Shown: positions 10,831 to 21,527, numbered from the stretch's first letter. The stretch: 64,000 nt of DNA from Mytilinidion resinicola (GCF_010093595.1 NW_022985437.1:3073550-3137549); one strand, 5' to 3'. The notes: a model not told the origin generated them from the sequence alone. Made by a program: numbers and translations.

Positions 10831-11307
10831 TCGAAGCTAGACTGAGCGCGAATGACAGCATAAACGCGACGCCAGCCGGCACGGCCAATGTCTAGAAATA
10901 AATGGTGGATTTGAGGAGGAGAAACTGCAGCCACTGGCATGATATATTCTAGGAGGGGAGCAGGCTCTGCCGCGGGAGGACGTGGGGATAGACACGAGTC
11001 TGGAAGCTGTGCGTCTCATCTGCCCGAAGTTGCTTTCTCCTTGTCTGCATCAAGATTCTGTGGCCCCGTAATGAGGTAGCCATATCAAGGTTTCTGGAAC
11101 GGCTGCAATTTAATCAACCCTCGACTTCATTGTGACGAGCGCAAAAGCCGAAGAGACCCAACGCAGCTGTATGATCCCTTTGCACGTTTCGACCGTGTAG
11201 GACCGACAGTACGCACGAGTGGTACCGACCGAACGGCTACCCTAAGATGTCTTGTGAATAGCTTTTATGTCAATCTCCTTGTCGGCACTGGTAACGATTT
11301 TTAGATA
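10831..11307. other. No gene seen
   Basis: Only short frames on both strands between the duplicated segment and the X2 exon. Confidence 0.4.
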
Positions 11308-11517
11308 ATGGGGCAGAAGATGCGACGGCGGCGCCCACATCAACAGTTTTATATCACATTCGCATCCCACAACATATTGCGTCCTTGGATTTCAAGCCTC
11401 GTCGGTGGCTTTCCAATCAGCTCCGCTCTCAACATATCAGAGCAACCAGATCGAGAACGCCTCGACGAGCTGCTCGGCGCCGGCTCGCTCTCGCCGCTGC
11501 CACGTATCATCTACAAT
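11308..11517 (+). pseudogene. Family X first exon (X2), remainder decayed
   Basis: ATG at 11308 opens a 70-codon frame ending LDELLGAGSLSPLPRIIYN directly before GTAGGT (11518), in the same phase as the exon-1 ends of X1 (LLGAGPLPPEIPAYMN) and X3 (GMGPLPPQMPAGTN). The N-terminal part (ISSLVGGFPISSAL) is hydrophobic. No acceptor restores a long frame downstream: the nearest candidates give exons that stop at once. X2 therefore looks like the surviving 5' end of a dead family member. It is the only X copy on the plus strand. Confidence 0.45.
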
Positions 11518-11952
11518 GTAGGTCATCCACACACCCTCTGTTCCAGTTACCCAGCCTAACGCGTATCCCAACGTGCTCGCACTCGGCGATCCTGCACTTG
11601 CACAAGTGAATGGTACTGCACGAGGTGCTCACTGCAGCTCCCACCAGTAGGCCCCCAACAACGCCTGTTCTTGCTATCCAAAAGCTATTATAGGGAACTT
11701 TAGAAGGGCGAATCCGAGGCCCTTTTCCCCAAGAAGCTGCAACCCTTGCGCCGAGCCCGTACTCCACCTCCCGATACACGAAAGGCGGTGTAGACGGCTC
11801 CTTTCGTATCCTACACGCGGCTCCCCCTGAGTGCACCAAAGTGGTTCATAGACTCGTCGTCGGGATGGAGCCGCGCTTGCCACCCCGTCCCATCTGCGAC
11901 AGACGGGTCGAGAGCTTGACTTCGTTAGCCTAGTGCATTGACGAATGTGACC

Positions 11953-12237
11953 ATGCAGCAAGCACACCGCGACTCCGCGCGCTGGTCTGGCGACGTGGAG
12001 CTGCAGCAGTACTTCATCGTTGACGATTTGGAACCCATTCGACACGACGGGCTCCTCGCAGATGGGATTCTCAATGTTAGCTTCGTGGTCACGTAGAGCG
12101 TCCATATTCCAGGTCTTTCTGTGGCCTTGGAGCATGCCATGGGTATCTGGAACCCGACTGGCCGCGGCCTTGAGGACCTTGAGGATGAGATGGATCGCCT
12201 TTCCTTGAACTTGAGGAGGCTGTTCTATGAGGAGTAG
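11953..12237 (+). pseudogene. Unidentified 94-codon frame with one internal TAG
   Basis: From ATG 11953 a G/C-ending frame reads DVELQQYFIVDDLEPIRHDG to a TAG at 12094-12096, then continues in the same frame HIPGLSVALEHAM to MDRLSLNLRRLFYEE and TAG at 12235-12237. Codon bias is good on both sides of the internal stop. The minus strand is also open across part of this stretch (NMDALRDHEANIENP), so the coding strand is not certain. It lies downstream of X2 and may be its 3' part, although no family X motif is seen. Confidence 0.3.
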
Positions 12238-12299
12238 AGGGGAGCGCTACGACGGGTTGGAAGGGTAAGTGCTCGTTTCAGTACAAGGCACAAGGCCCC

Positions 12300-12557
12300 A
12301 TGACTAAACAAGACGCAGCATCGAGTGTTTGGCGAGGAGCTGTTGCGTTATGGTTTCATTGGGTGCTCATCGAGAAATTGGGTCTCATTGGGAAACTGGG
12401 TCTTCTTATCGTCGATGTGACTTCGGAGCACTTTAGTATCTTTTTCATGATCCAGTTGGCCGAGTGGCCAAGATGGGTATTTTATGGTGTTTTGAGTTTG
12501 ACTTTGTCCCTTCCACTCCTGTTTCTTGTCAAATCTTCAGCATCAGAGGTCAAGTAA
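12300..12557 (+). CDS. Short ORF with two hydrophobic segments, doubtful
   Basis: ATG 12300 to TAA 12557, 85 residues, with hydrophobic stretches around LIGKLGLLIVDV and WVFYGVLSLTLSLPLLFLV. A good intron (GTAAGT at 12268 to ACGCAG at 12319) overlaps its start, so it may instead be the second exon of a unit beginning earlier. No relatives recognised. Confidence 0.2.
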   Translation: MTKQDAASSVWRGAVALWFHWVLIEKLGLIGKLGLLIVDVTSEHFSIFFMIQLAEWPRWVFYGVLSLTLSLPLLFLVKSSASEVK

Positions 12558-13326
12558 TTGTGCTGCTCTTGCACTAGCATATTGAAATGTGACCTCTTCG
12601 ACGAACAGTGATGACGCAGCTCATCTTTGCGACGAGTGATGTTGGTATGAGGTCTAGTGCTCTTGCGGTGTAATTCTTGATGCACGTATCTATATTTGGA
12701 GAATGATAGGAAGTGCCGAAGGCTGCGACGAGGGTAGTCGCTCATTCTACCCACATGCTGAGTGCCGCCGCGGCGAGGTCGAGTTGGAGGATTGCAAAGA
12801 TCTTTCAGCAACCCCTAGCCAGATGCTCTGCATACTTACCTACCAAGATGCTCCTGTACTTCAGTTACTTGAAAAGCGATGACACGTTGTTCATTGGAAA
12901 TTGGAGAGAATGGAGATTCTTTGTTGAGGTTCTTAATCATACTTTCACTCATGAAGATTTGTACTGCAGGACTTGGTCAAGCTTCACGATGATCTTGTTG
13001 AGTACAACTAATATTATTACATTCGTAGCCAGAAAGTACTTTTTGGAGTTTAGCTTGCAGAGAAGAAGAGCTCAGCAACAATGCTCCACGCTCACAATTA
13101 CAAGAAAAACAAGTCCCGACATCTACATACGGTCTACGCCAAGGACACAGGAATTGGAAGAGGAGCCCAGGAATGCTGCCAGCACACAGAAAGAGTGCTA
13201 CCTCCAGCGGCTCGTTGGGGGAGTGTCAGCCTGTGGGGACGCATCAGAGCTCTGCCCAGCATCGGATGTGGCCCATCTCAAGAAACTTGGACATATTAGT
13301 AGATGATCTCCAAGTATAGTGCTTTC
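12558..13326. other. No supported gene
   Basis: A plus-strand frame spanning 12713-13306 lacks an ATG at its start and has weak codon bias. Downstream flank of the X4 gene. Confidence 0.35.
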
Positions 13327-14107
13327 TCATACGTACTCGGCCGTGTCTACATCGAAGTAGTTCTCGAGCGGACTTTCTCTCTCGTTCTTCATCATCGTCT
13401 TGAAGCGGTCACTGAGGATGCGGTCTTCGTCGCGCATCTCTCGAAGCAGAGGGAGTATTCCTATGTCCACATGCTGCGCGGCAACGATATCCCATTGTCG
13501 CTTCTCTGGCGCCACGCCTGGTTCGAAGGAGAATACTTTGTATCCGGCTACGACTACAGGAAGGTGGAGAATCGGTTGGAGTTTGTCTACGAGCATATCT
13601 TGCAGAAGCTTTACGTCTTGTGTGTAGTGGAGCGGGCGGATGTTTTGGTCCTTGAAGATTATACGGCGGAGACTGGTTATGTTCACGAGGTTGAAGAGGA
13701 ACACCCAGCAGAGATGGTGCGGCAGTGTCTCAAGGTTGACGTAGACTACAAGCTCCTCCAGAGAATCGGTGAAGTCGGCTGGCGCAAGCCACAGGAGGAG
13801 GAGTGCCAACCAGAGGCCGCCTTCAATCGTCCATCTCTTCTGATGGAGGGAGGTTGTCGCAATGAACTCTGGGTGGCGCGCCAATGCCTCGCGGTCGTTC
13901 GGCTAAACCACATGCAATCAGCTTTCTGACTATGTGCGTACTCTGGCAAGTAACTTACACGTGGGACCTCAATCATGCTCGTAAGGCAGAGGTCGCCTTT
14001 GTACTTGCACGAGGCATAGTTTCCCTGGTGGTCACTTTAGAACGTGTTCAGGGCGACCAGTTCAGAGAGTGCATTACCAATGCACTCGAGTTACTCATGG
14101 TGGCCAT
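13327..14107 (-). CDS. Family X protein X4, intact (223 aa), hydrophobic, unknown function
   Basis: Exons 14107-14078, 14024-13959 and 13902-13327 join in phase 0 to give 223 residues. Introns are 53 nt (GTAATG..CCACCAG) and 56 nt (GTAAGT..GCTGATTGCATGTGGTTTAG). Exon 2 contains KYKGDLCLTSMIEV, like the KGDL at the start of X1 exon 3. Exon 3 has a strong hydrophobic segment (GGLWLALLLLWLAPADF), then NIRPLHYTQDVKLLQDML matching RPLHFSEDERAVQTFL of X1, and QPILHL matching EPVLHH. The C terminus diverges. No signal peptide is obvious; one or two membrane segments are likely. A 208-codon ATG frame on the opposite strand overlaps exon 3, but the shared motifs and introns support the minus strand. 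Confidence 0.65.
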
Positions 14108-14653
14108 GATAGCGACTTGGGGAGCTGAGAGTCGAGAAAAAGCAAGGTAATAGGACTTTCGTAGGAGAGGAACGGGCGGCTCGTTTGCTGCTGTGTGATG
14201 AAGACGCTGGGGCGAGAAAGACGGGTTCTGCGGAGCGAACAAAAAAGGTCTTTCCTTTAAGAACCTCTGGGACGAATGCGGTAACTAGCGTGGATCGTAT
14301 AGAACGTTTTAAGCCACCCTGACTGTCTACCTCGGTCCAGAGGAGGAGATCTGCTGTTATCGACAGAGCCATTCACTCAATGCTCGAGAATTTTGCAAAA
14401 AGCAAGAGGTTCAGAACCTCGGGTAATCGCAATAGCACACGAGAGCAATAGGAAACCTATACTTCTTCATTTGCGCCTTGAATTGGGTTGAAGAGCTCAA
14501 TTGGTAGGTTATGTACATGAGACAATGAATCAGACTTCGTTAGTATTCAGTCCGAAGAGGCCTTTCCGAAAGACCTCCAAAACCTTTATGCTCCACTATT
14601 GAGGACAAGAGGGAGTGATAATCTAGTGTATTCCTAAAAGGCAGGCTTCTGGA
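14108..14653. other. Promoter side of X4; no gene
   Basis: Short frames only. It separates the truncated X3 gene from X4. Confidence 0.4.
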
Positions 14654-14908
14654 TCATACAGATCGCCAACAGAAGGAAAAATAACCATTCTCTCCGGCAA
14701 CACTTGAAGCATCATGCACCGTGGTAGCAGCTTTCCACAATCCCAAGATCCACGCGCTACGGCAGCGTGTAGCTTGCTGTCAGATACAATCGAGTAAACA
14801 TAGCACTCAAAGGACGCATACATTCGTTCCGGCTGGCATCTGCGGTGGTAGCGGGCCCATGCCCGGCTCGCGGGCCAGATCTTTCAACATTCCCTTAATA
14901 GTCGACAT
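14654..14908 (-). CDS. Family X protein X3, truncated (69 aa)
   Basis: Exon 1, 14908-14822, encodes 29 residues, MSTIKGMLKDL..GMGPLPPQMPAGTN, and stops at GTATGC, exactly where X1 exon 1 stops. A 45-nt intron (14777-14821, ending ATCTGACAG) leads to exon 2, which reads QATRCRSAWILGLWKAATT and stops after 40 residues at 14654. The hydrophobic third exon with the RPLH motif is missing, and no acceptor restores it. It may be a dead copy or a short product consisting only of the N-terminal module. Just upstream the same strand is open without ATG and strongly hydrophobic. Confidence 0.4.
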
Positions 14909-15364
14909 TGCAGGCAGAGAGAGGGTGAAGTGGAAAAAGAGGATTGTAATACTGAAAGAGGAGCTGAGAAGTCCAGTGGCGATTTGACTATCGATGTGGA
15001 AGGGTAGAGAGTTGACATGATAGGGGAGGAGGAAATATACGGCTGCATCAAGAGATTGCGTCACTCGTCACACGGAGCCGGAGAAGAGGATGTTCTCGAG
15101 TACATCCAGGTGCTATATGTAGAGGTACAGGGCTTATTATCTAAGAATTTTGACGGGTGTGGTACGACTTTCGCCTTTGGGGAAGCCATATGGTGACGTT
15201 TATGGAGAGTGTTCACGCCGCAAAAGAACAAACAGCATTGCATGCCATGCTGGAAATTCTTTGAATTGCATTCGTTAATAGACTTTTATACAACTATGTA
15301 GTTGAAAAACAACAGAAAGCTGAACTAAGGAAAGAGGTAATAGGGGGCTACGGGGATGGCTTCG

Positions 15365-15514
15365 CTAGTAAAGAGAAACTTTGAGCCTGCAAGAGCCGCA
15401 CTCAAGGACATCGGTGCGGTTGCACAGCTCGCCCGGCGTCTTCGCGACCACGCGGACGGTGCAGATCGAGACGAGGAAGGCCAACACCAGGAAGGTGCGC
15501 AAGCAGACGCGCAT
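15365..15514 (-). CDS. Candidate small secreted cysteine-containing protein (49 aa)
   Basis: A single exon from ATG 15514 to TAG 15365-15367. It begins MRVCLRTFLVLAFLVSIC, a basic residue followed by a long hydrophobic core, and a likely signal-peptidase site after TVRVVA. The mature part of about 25 residues has three cysteines (LCNRTDVLECGSC) and one N-linked glycosylation sequon (NRT). Codon third positions are mostly C or G, unlike the surrounding DNA. It is short, so chance cannot be excluded, and a spliced longer form is possible because TTGCAG occurs before the last codons. It sits between family X and family Y genes. No homologue recognised. Confidence 0.45.
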   Translation of the reverse strand: MRVCLRTFLVLAFLVSICTVRVVAKTPGELCNRTDVLECGSCRLKVSLY

Positions 15515-15604
15515 GATTGTGGCATTAAGCAGTAAATGCAAGAAGGTAAGCGCTGTGATCGCGTATTGGTATATAGATCTAGGTTGTAGGCGTTTGGAGC
15601 GCCG

Positions 15605-16857
15605 TCACACCCTCACCAGGGAATTCGATTTGCCAGATCCGCTTGTCACCAGGGTGAAGGGCTCCTTCGAATAAGTGATTGTAGCAGACCGCTTAGCCTC
15701 GCTGTCATAGAAACTCTGGCCATGGTTTGTCAGTACTTGAGTATAGATCGACAAGGGCGAATAAAATGGACGGCCTGCAGAACCACATACCTGACTAAAG
15801 GCCCCTCGCTTCTTAAAGAGCTTCATGCCAGTCGCGGAGTCGCTCCGTTTCGAACTCTACGTTAACACCGGCGCCTATATTGGTCGCAGTCTTCTGACCG
15901 TGTAGCTCCACGATGGGATAGATCACACTGCGGTCGCCGCGGAAATATCTGAGGCCCGCGCCGTTCAGGTCGCAGTCGTATCGCAGCTGGCGCACTCCAT
16001 TTTTCTCCTTCGAAGGATCGACAACGGGACAGTGGCAAGGAGTCGATCTCTCTGGTACATGGCTCGGCCCATGAAAAGGTCTCCTTCGAAGGAGAGGAAA
16101 GTAGCTCGAGACGGGGCGCCGATGGTGAGAGACAGCGGGGAGGCTTCCTCTACCTTACTCCAAATCGTCTCCCAAGGCGTTCCATCGGGGTTGGCAAAGT
16201 CGGTCACCCAAACGTGGCGGTGGAGCTCTGCGACCTCTCCCTTATAGTGGCTCGTGTAGTATAAATACAAAGCACCCATACTGTCGAAGATGTGCGGCAC
16301 CGTGTGGTCGATCTGCCACTACATTGCCCCTTTGGTGCCCTTGCTGACCTTCAACATGGCCTCGACCGCCGGAGGAAGGCCGGTTACTTCCCAGGTGCCG
16401 AACTCGACGGTGACCGGGCTGGCGCCGTGGAGGAGTTCAGCGCCTACCATGCGCCAAAGCTCATTGGGCAAGAGGTTGCGTGCATTGACTGGCGGAATCC
16501 GAACCTTGGGCTTCACGATAAGATTGGTTCCGGGCGAGCTGTTGGATGCGAGGCCAGGCTCTGCATGGGCGTTGTTTTCGGCGGCGGATGCGTTGAGGCA
16601 GCGGGCGCTACTACTACTGACGGGTTCGTCGGTGTTGGTCGAAGAAGAGAGAGGAGACGGCTGGGCTTCCGCAAAGCAGTTGCGCTTCGTAGAAATGGTC
16701 TATGATGCATTAATTCGAGTAGCTCGAGCAAAGCTGCAATTATGTGCAAGACGTACCTTGTCGGAGTGGTCTTTTGCTCCATCAGTCTCTTGGAGCGGCG
16801 AACAGTACGCTGGCCAGGGGGGGACGTGCCTCTAGGGCGCTTCTTTGAGCTTGCCAT
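15605..16857 (-). pseudogene. Family Y member Y2 with a nonsense codon and a frameshift
   Basis: ATG 16857 starts MASSKKRPRGTSPPGQRTV; a 57-nt intron lies at 16700-16756 (its phase does not quite fit the next exon). The main frame then reads LLPNELWRMVGAELLHGASP and VEFGTWEVTGLPP, parallel to Y1. An in-frame TAG at about 16320 separates GTKGAM from WQIDHTVPHIFDSMGALYLY. After LLATVPLSILRRR the frame slips by one base in an A5 run near 16005 and resumes as GVRQLRYDCDL and FETERLRDWHEAL, both matching Y1 (EYRLKYMSN; SSERLTNWEVY). A further intron-like segment and exon reach 15605. The overall layout is that of Y1, about 60% of it recognisably related. Confidence 0.65.
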
Positions 16858-17463
16858 GATAGTGTGAGTGGGCAGTATGCGAGTTGGTAGACTGTAGAAG
16901 GTAGATGGTTGTTGTTGATAACTCACACCTGCGGTAATGGTCAAGGAGTCCCGATCTCGCAGCTCCGCCAAGCACCTCTCCGAGCATTGGCATGACGTCA
17001 ATTGTAATAAAACGGGAACTTCTAATTGTGGCTACTCTACTGTTCCATTCACTATTCTAACTCTCTCTCAGGGACTCGAAGCTCGTGAAATCCTAGAGCC
17101 AATCCTCGAGAATGTGTGCATTGTAGGAGGGCAAGGAGAAAACGCAGCTGTTTTTGGGTTATATACAAGGTAGTCGACTGAATCATAGATGTTACAACAA
17201 CTCTTCGGTGCAATGTATCCGGCGAGAGTCCTATATGTAGAACCTCTAGGTTCCCCTGATTGGAGATAATTTGTGCACACAAGCACGAATATGATATTAT
17301 CGTTTGATATGTTTTCATACCCTGACTGAGGCCCTTTCTATTTAACCTGGACTTGAGAACCAGACCGAGAGCGGAAAGAAGGCCCTCAAAGAATATCAAG
17401 CTTCCTCCGACAGTACCAACAGCGTCCCAACCCCCAAGTAACTCAGTCTACTTGCCTTTCGAG
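16858..17463. other. Intergenic, no gene
   Basis: Lies between the Y2 start and the Y1 stop. Short frames only. Confidence 0.45.
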
Positions 17464-18413
17464 CTATCCTTCCACATGCTGCGCACGTTCAGTCTCAAAC
17501 ACTCTGTCGAGCGAGGCAGCAACGCCTTCTGCATACACCTCCCAGTTCGTGAGTCTTTCGGACGAGATCGGAGGTGGATCTGGCTTAGACCACCAAGCGA
17601 AGACCGAGCCGTGTATGTTGCTCATATACTTGAGGCGGTACTCGTCACTTCGTTTTGCGTTGAGCAAGGATGTCGGCGCGGTAGCGCAAAACAGATCTCG
17701 TTGTGCCTTCGCAGTGTTAAGCCAACCGTAGATGCCAGGCTTGAGAGCGTCGTGCCCCGGCGCTCCAACTGTCAGCGCCAGAGGTGAAACATCCTCGATC
17801 TTGGCCCAAATGATATCCCATCTTGGACCATGCGGGTTGTCGAATTGCTTAACCTCGATGCGGCGCGCACATTTCGTCAGGTCGGAGCTGTGGTCCGTGT
17901 AGTAACTGTACAGGACACTCATATCGTCGAAGATATGGGGCACTTTCTGCCTGACCGCCCCCTCCATAATCTCCTTGATGAAAGCCAAGCCCTTCACCAT
18001 GTCTGCCACGCCAGGAAGGTCGTTCTGGGCTCTCCACGTGCCAGATTCCACGAAGATTGGTCCAGCGCCTTGAAGATAAAATTCGCAGATCGAGGTCAGG
18101 GTTTCGGTGGGAAGTCTTTTGATGGTAATTGCGGCCGGCTTGGATTTGCGGCCTGTGACGGCGAGGATGAGGAAGGTCGCAACGCTGGCGATTCGTGCCC
18201 AGATCGCCAGAACTGTTGCTGTGAGGTACGACCATGTTGCGACAGCGAAGCTCTTTCGTTCATAGTTAGCCACATTTGATCGATATTAAAGTTAGAACAG
18301 GGAGCGCGTACCGAGTCCTCGTCTGCTCCTTGGTCCACCGCATGGTTGGTGGTACTGCACTCGCTGCCGCTGGGGTGATGAGGCGGGGGGTGGAGGTTTG
18401 CGAAGCTCGCCAT
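17464..18413 (-). CDS. Family Y protein Y1, intact (296 aa), one N-terminal membrane segment
   Basis: Exon 1, 18413-18312 (34 codons, MASFANLHPPPHHPSG...), a 59-nt intron (GTACGC..GGCTAACTATGAACGAAAG), and exon 2, 18252-17464, give 296 residues. Residues 38-65 form a membrane segment (YLTATVLAIWARIASVATFL). Then come RLPTETLTSICEFYLQGAGP, reminiscent of the start of an F-box-like helix, FVESGTWRAQNDLPG, VPHIFDDMSVLYSYYTDH, FDNPHGPRWDIIWAKIEDV and the family signature ATAPTSLLNAKRSDEYRLKY. This order is kept in Y2, and the last motif in Y3-Y6. No enzyme motif is visible. A role in protein interaction is possible; function unknown. It is the best-preserved copy of its subgroup. Confidence 0.75.
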
Positions 18414-19325
18414 CTGCGCAGTGTACGTAGAGATAGGTATGAGAACTGAGATGTGCTTAGGCAGGTGGAGGGGTATGTCAAAGGAAGATTGTGCGGCGTT
18501 GTGGAAGTACGAAGCGGCAATTACTGGTGCGACCTGCAAAATGTCTACCAAGCCAAAGCGCAGCCTGCGCGGTCACATGCAAAGCCGAATCAGGCCACCC
18601 TGTCGAAAAGGGAGAAGAAAGATTATGCTAGTGCTGTTTTCGGGAAGAGGATATGATTAGAAAAATGTCACAATAGCAGCACACTTCATGAGTTTTCTCC
18701 ACTTTATAGCAGAATACCTTTCACTACATGAGTTCTGGAAAATCGTAGCTTTGAGAATGCGCTTACGGGATGGGTTGATCAAGATAATTTTAAGTATCAA
18801 CTGACTCATTCTTCTGAAATCAGCGCCGTCTTTGACGACCAGAAGATATATATGGTCGAAAAGGGTAATATCGCTCATCTATCTTATACAAGAGCTATAT
18901 GGCTTCTTATTGCAGGGCCATGGGGGGCATGAGAGACAGTGGATACACATATAGCTATCAGAACCGCGCGAAAACTAGTGTATTCGCCAGAATAAGTACC
19001 ATACAAGTGCTGCTGAAGCAAACATTAGAAATGCAATCAGTACCCAATCGTACAGTCCCAGCAATCTCCTTGGGATTGATCTCATACTTTTCTGCTTTAT
19101 ATAATTGTTTTCCTAAATTATGTTCCAACGTATGATGAAGGATGACGTTGACAAGTTGTTCAATAATTCATCAAAATCGCCTTTCAACAAAACGTCAACT
19201 GGCATCCAGCTACCTCACATCAGGCCTGGCAAGACTGTCAAACCTGGACGAAGGCATAGCAATTAATGGTGATCCCCAATTCATATGGCCTCGTACGGTA
19301 GTATTTCTAGCTTGTGTGCACCTTT
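18414..19325. other. AT-richer intergenic stretch, no gene
   Basis: Holds the Y1 promoter side and 900 bp with only short frames, ending at the inverted-end element at 19326. Confidence 0.45.
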
Positions 19326-19574
19326 ACTCAGGTTGAAATTGATGTGAACTCTGATTTCTATAGACGTCTAGCTAGTTGTATATATACTAGGGGAAGGAAG
19401 GGGGCCACCCCTAGGGTGGCGCGCTAGTAAGTTTAGATGAGCCCTGCACAGCTGAGGCTTCAGCTCGGTTCTCTACAGCTGAGATTTCAGCTGGGTTCTC
19501 TACAGCTGATGTTCGGAGAGTAGCTTTCTGGCATATGAGTTGTTGATCCTAGGTTGTAGTGCTGCAACCTGAGT
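19326..19574 (-). mobile_element. 249-bp element, copy 3 (inverted, divergent centre)
   Basis: It starts ACTCAGGTTG and ends CAACCTGAGT and is flanked by CCTTT at 19321-19325 and 19575-19579. The first ~105 and last ~40 bases are the reverse complement of the ends of copies 1 and 2, including the TATA-like block. The centre is unrelated and carries three ACAGCTGAKR..TTCWGCTSGGTTCTCT-type repeats. A second subfamily that shares ends but not its core. Confidence 0.8.
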
Positions 19575-19951
19575 CCTTTCGAGCGCCGCCTGGAGTAGCC
19601 TGAAGAGTTTGTTGACAGTTCAGGGGCACGCTTTTCGGAATCGTAAAGGCACATGAAGGTACCTCAGACAGTGGCAAGAAAGAGTGTACGTGATACTGAT
19701 TTGGTTTTATTTGCATCCCATTGGCTATCTATCCACTAGCCCACCGAAATCGCCCTCCGACTGCAAGTCATTTGGCCCTCAGTATTTTCCCTCGAATGCA
19801 ACCTGCCCATGCAAACCCCATGCAAAATCATCGTAAGACTTCAGTGAAAGGGAGTGCTAGTGCAACCTAGAAGTAAACAGAGCATAATCCAGGAGTTCCA
19901 TCCATAGTCCAGAGTCCAGAGGATTGAAATCATCCAAAGACAGGAGTCAGA

Positions 19952-20970
19952 CTAGAAAAACCGATCAATCCAAGGAGCCCCGTAAACTGGTCCAGCTGGA
20001 ATCATCAGGACGGAGCTAGCTTTACTGTTGGCATGGACCCGTGACCAGTGGCGCATCATCTCCTCGAGAGTAAGAAGGCCGTTTATCAAATCGTCCTCGT
20101 CCTTCTCTTTGCCCGCATAACCAGATTCAGCACACGCGTCTCGGACTTCTTGTAGCGCGGGCTGCTCCACTCTCAGGCAGAGATACCGCAAATCCTCGAG
20201 TGTGACTCCGCATCATTCAAGAACTCTTCGATATTTTCCATGCGGAACGCCAATGGCATAAGGAACCCCCCTCTTGAACCATGTTCAATTGTGCTTTCAA
20301 GACGAGCAAGCAAGAAACTAAACCGCGCGACGCAAAGAACAAAAGCTATGTTGCTATCAATAAATATTCCGAGAAGAATGAGGATTATGAGTACTTACGC
20401 TGCACTATCCCCTAAATCTCCGGAACCGAATCGAGTGAAACCCGTGAGATCTACCGCATCATTTCAAACACGTCGTCGTCGTGAACCATCCCATACGCCT
20501 GACGCTTGCAGTATTCGCATCTCAGTGGAGCGGCAACCAAAACTCCACGCGAAATTCACTTCCCATTCCCATGTTCCTTGCATATCCTTACCCAAGGTTT
20601 TCCTGATCTTCCCAGGTTTCGCGAAAGAAGGATCTTCGGGACCTCAAACGTATTCTTCAATAACGTATGGCGGCGAGGGAACTGCACTGGGAATTGCTTT
20701 CGTAGCACCATTGTCTTGCTGAGCTTTGCTGTAGGCCGGCCGTTTGCGAATACGGAATGCGTCAGTAGTTTCAACAGGCTTCTGCAGTCAGGACGTCGGT
20801 GAGTCATGCTTCTTCAGTCAAAGGAACTCTTCGCCAAACGAAATCTGGTGTGGCAGCACCGCCGGATCGGTGTTTTCGTGGAGCTCAGAGTCGTCGAGGA
20901 GAGTTCCATAATAGCACAGGTGTTACCCAAAACTCGGGTTGCAGCACTACAACCTAGGGTCAGCAACTCA
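19952..20970 (-). pseudogene. Decayed multi-exon gene of unknown family
   Basis: In order on the minus strand: LLDDSELHENTDPAVLPHQ and GEEFL (about 20820-20900); PVETTDAFRIRKRPAYSKAQ continuing to PPYVIEEYV, TGA, GPEDPSFAKPGKIRKTLG and TWEWEVNFAWSFGCRSTEMR to a second TGA; FTRFGSGDLGDSAA followed by GTAAGT; and finally MENIEEFLNDA (20241) then, one base out of frame, LEDLRYLCLRVEQPALQEV to WIDRFF and TAG at 19952. Both internal TGAs could be CGA to TGA transitions. The segments have clear codon bias, so a real gene of about 300 codons once stood here. I cannot name it. Confidence 0.4.
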
Positions 20971-21204
20971 TATGCAGTAACGTATCAGGATAGCATGCTG
21001 ATACAGGAGGAAGTAACAGGTAGTGCAACAGCAGTGCTGCAGCACGGTATCAGTACTGTATCAGGAAACAGGATGAATCAAGTAACGCGTCAGGAAGAGA
21101 TACTACGTTATGCCCCCGGGGCTGGCCCCCCTCCTTCACCTAGTATATAAACAACGAGCTAGACACCCATAGAAATCAGAGTTCACATCAATTTCAACCT
21201 GAGT
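20932..21204 (+). mobile_element. 273-bp element, copy 2
   Basis: Same ends and length as copy 1 (3908-4180), with two visible differences (ACC/ACT near the centre, TTCCCC/TTCACC before the TATA block). The flanks are CCAAA at 20927-20931 and 21205-21209. It sits just upstream of the decayed minus-strand gene. The near identity of copies 17 kb apart points to recent movement. Confidence 0.85.
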
Positions 21205-21527
21205 CCAAAGGACCGGAGCTGCGCGGGGAGCTGGCCATGATAAAGTAAACGCGTTTGGGTCGTAATATGCCCGAATCAAGAAAGCACATACTCTTCACCC
21301 CACCTGATTGAGCCACTCGACTGAGACCAGATAAGCTCTAGCTCAATCTAAGCTCGACGGTAGCGGAGCATTCTCCATGTCTCATGCTGCTAGTTCTCGA
21401 TCCACTTCTGGTGTTTCTCCTTGTGCTTGCCGAGTAATCCCAAATGCCCGTCACCGATGGACATGTTCCATGGCGCGTTGCTTCAAAGAAGGTCTTGCTT
21501 CTAACCCTTACGCATTTGATCTCGCAA
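21205..21527. other. No gene seen
   Basis: Flank of element copy 2; short frames only. Confidence 0.4.

Noticed and set aside
12713..13306. 197-codon plus-strand open frame
   Set aside because: Starts with GTG, weak codon bias, no relatives or splice signals that define a gene.
13303..13929. 208-codon ATG frame on the plus strand
   Set aside because: It is antisense to X4 exon 3. X4 has paralogue-supported motifs (hydrophobic segment, RPLHY) and two canonical introns; the plus frame has neither.
20807..21240. Plus-strand frame that is restored when element copy 2 is removed (MLLQSKELF ... LPK joined to GPELRGELAMIK)
   Set aside because: A 5-bp target-site join falls in frame one time in three by chance, and the minus strand here has better coding evidence.
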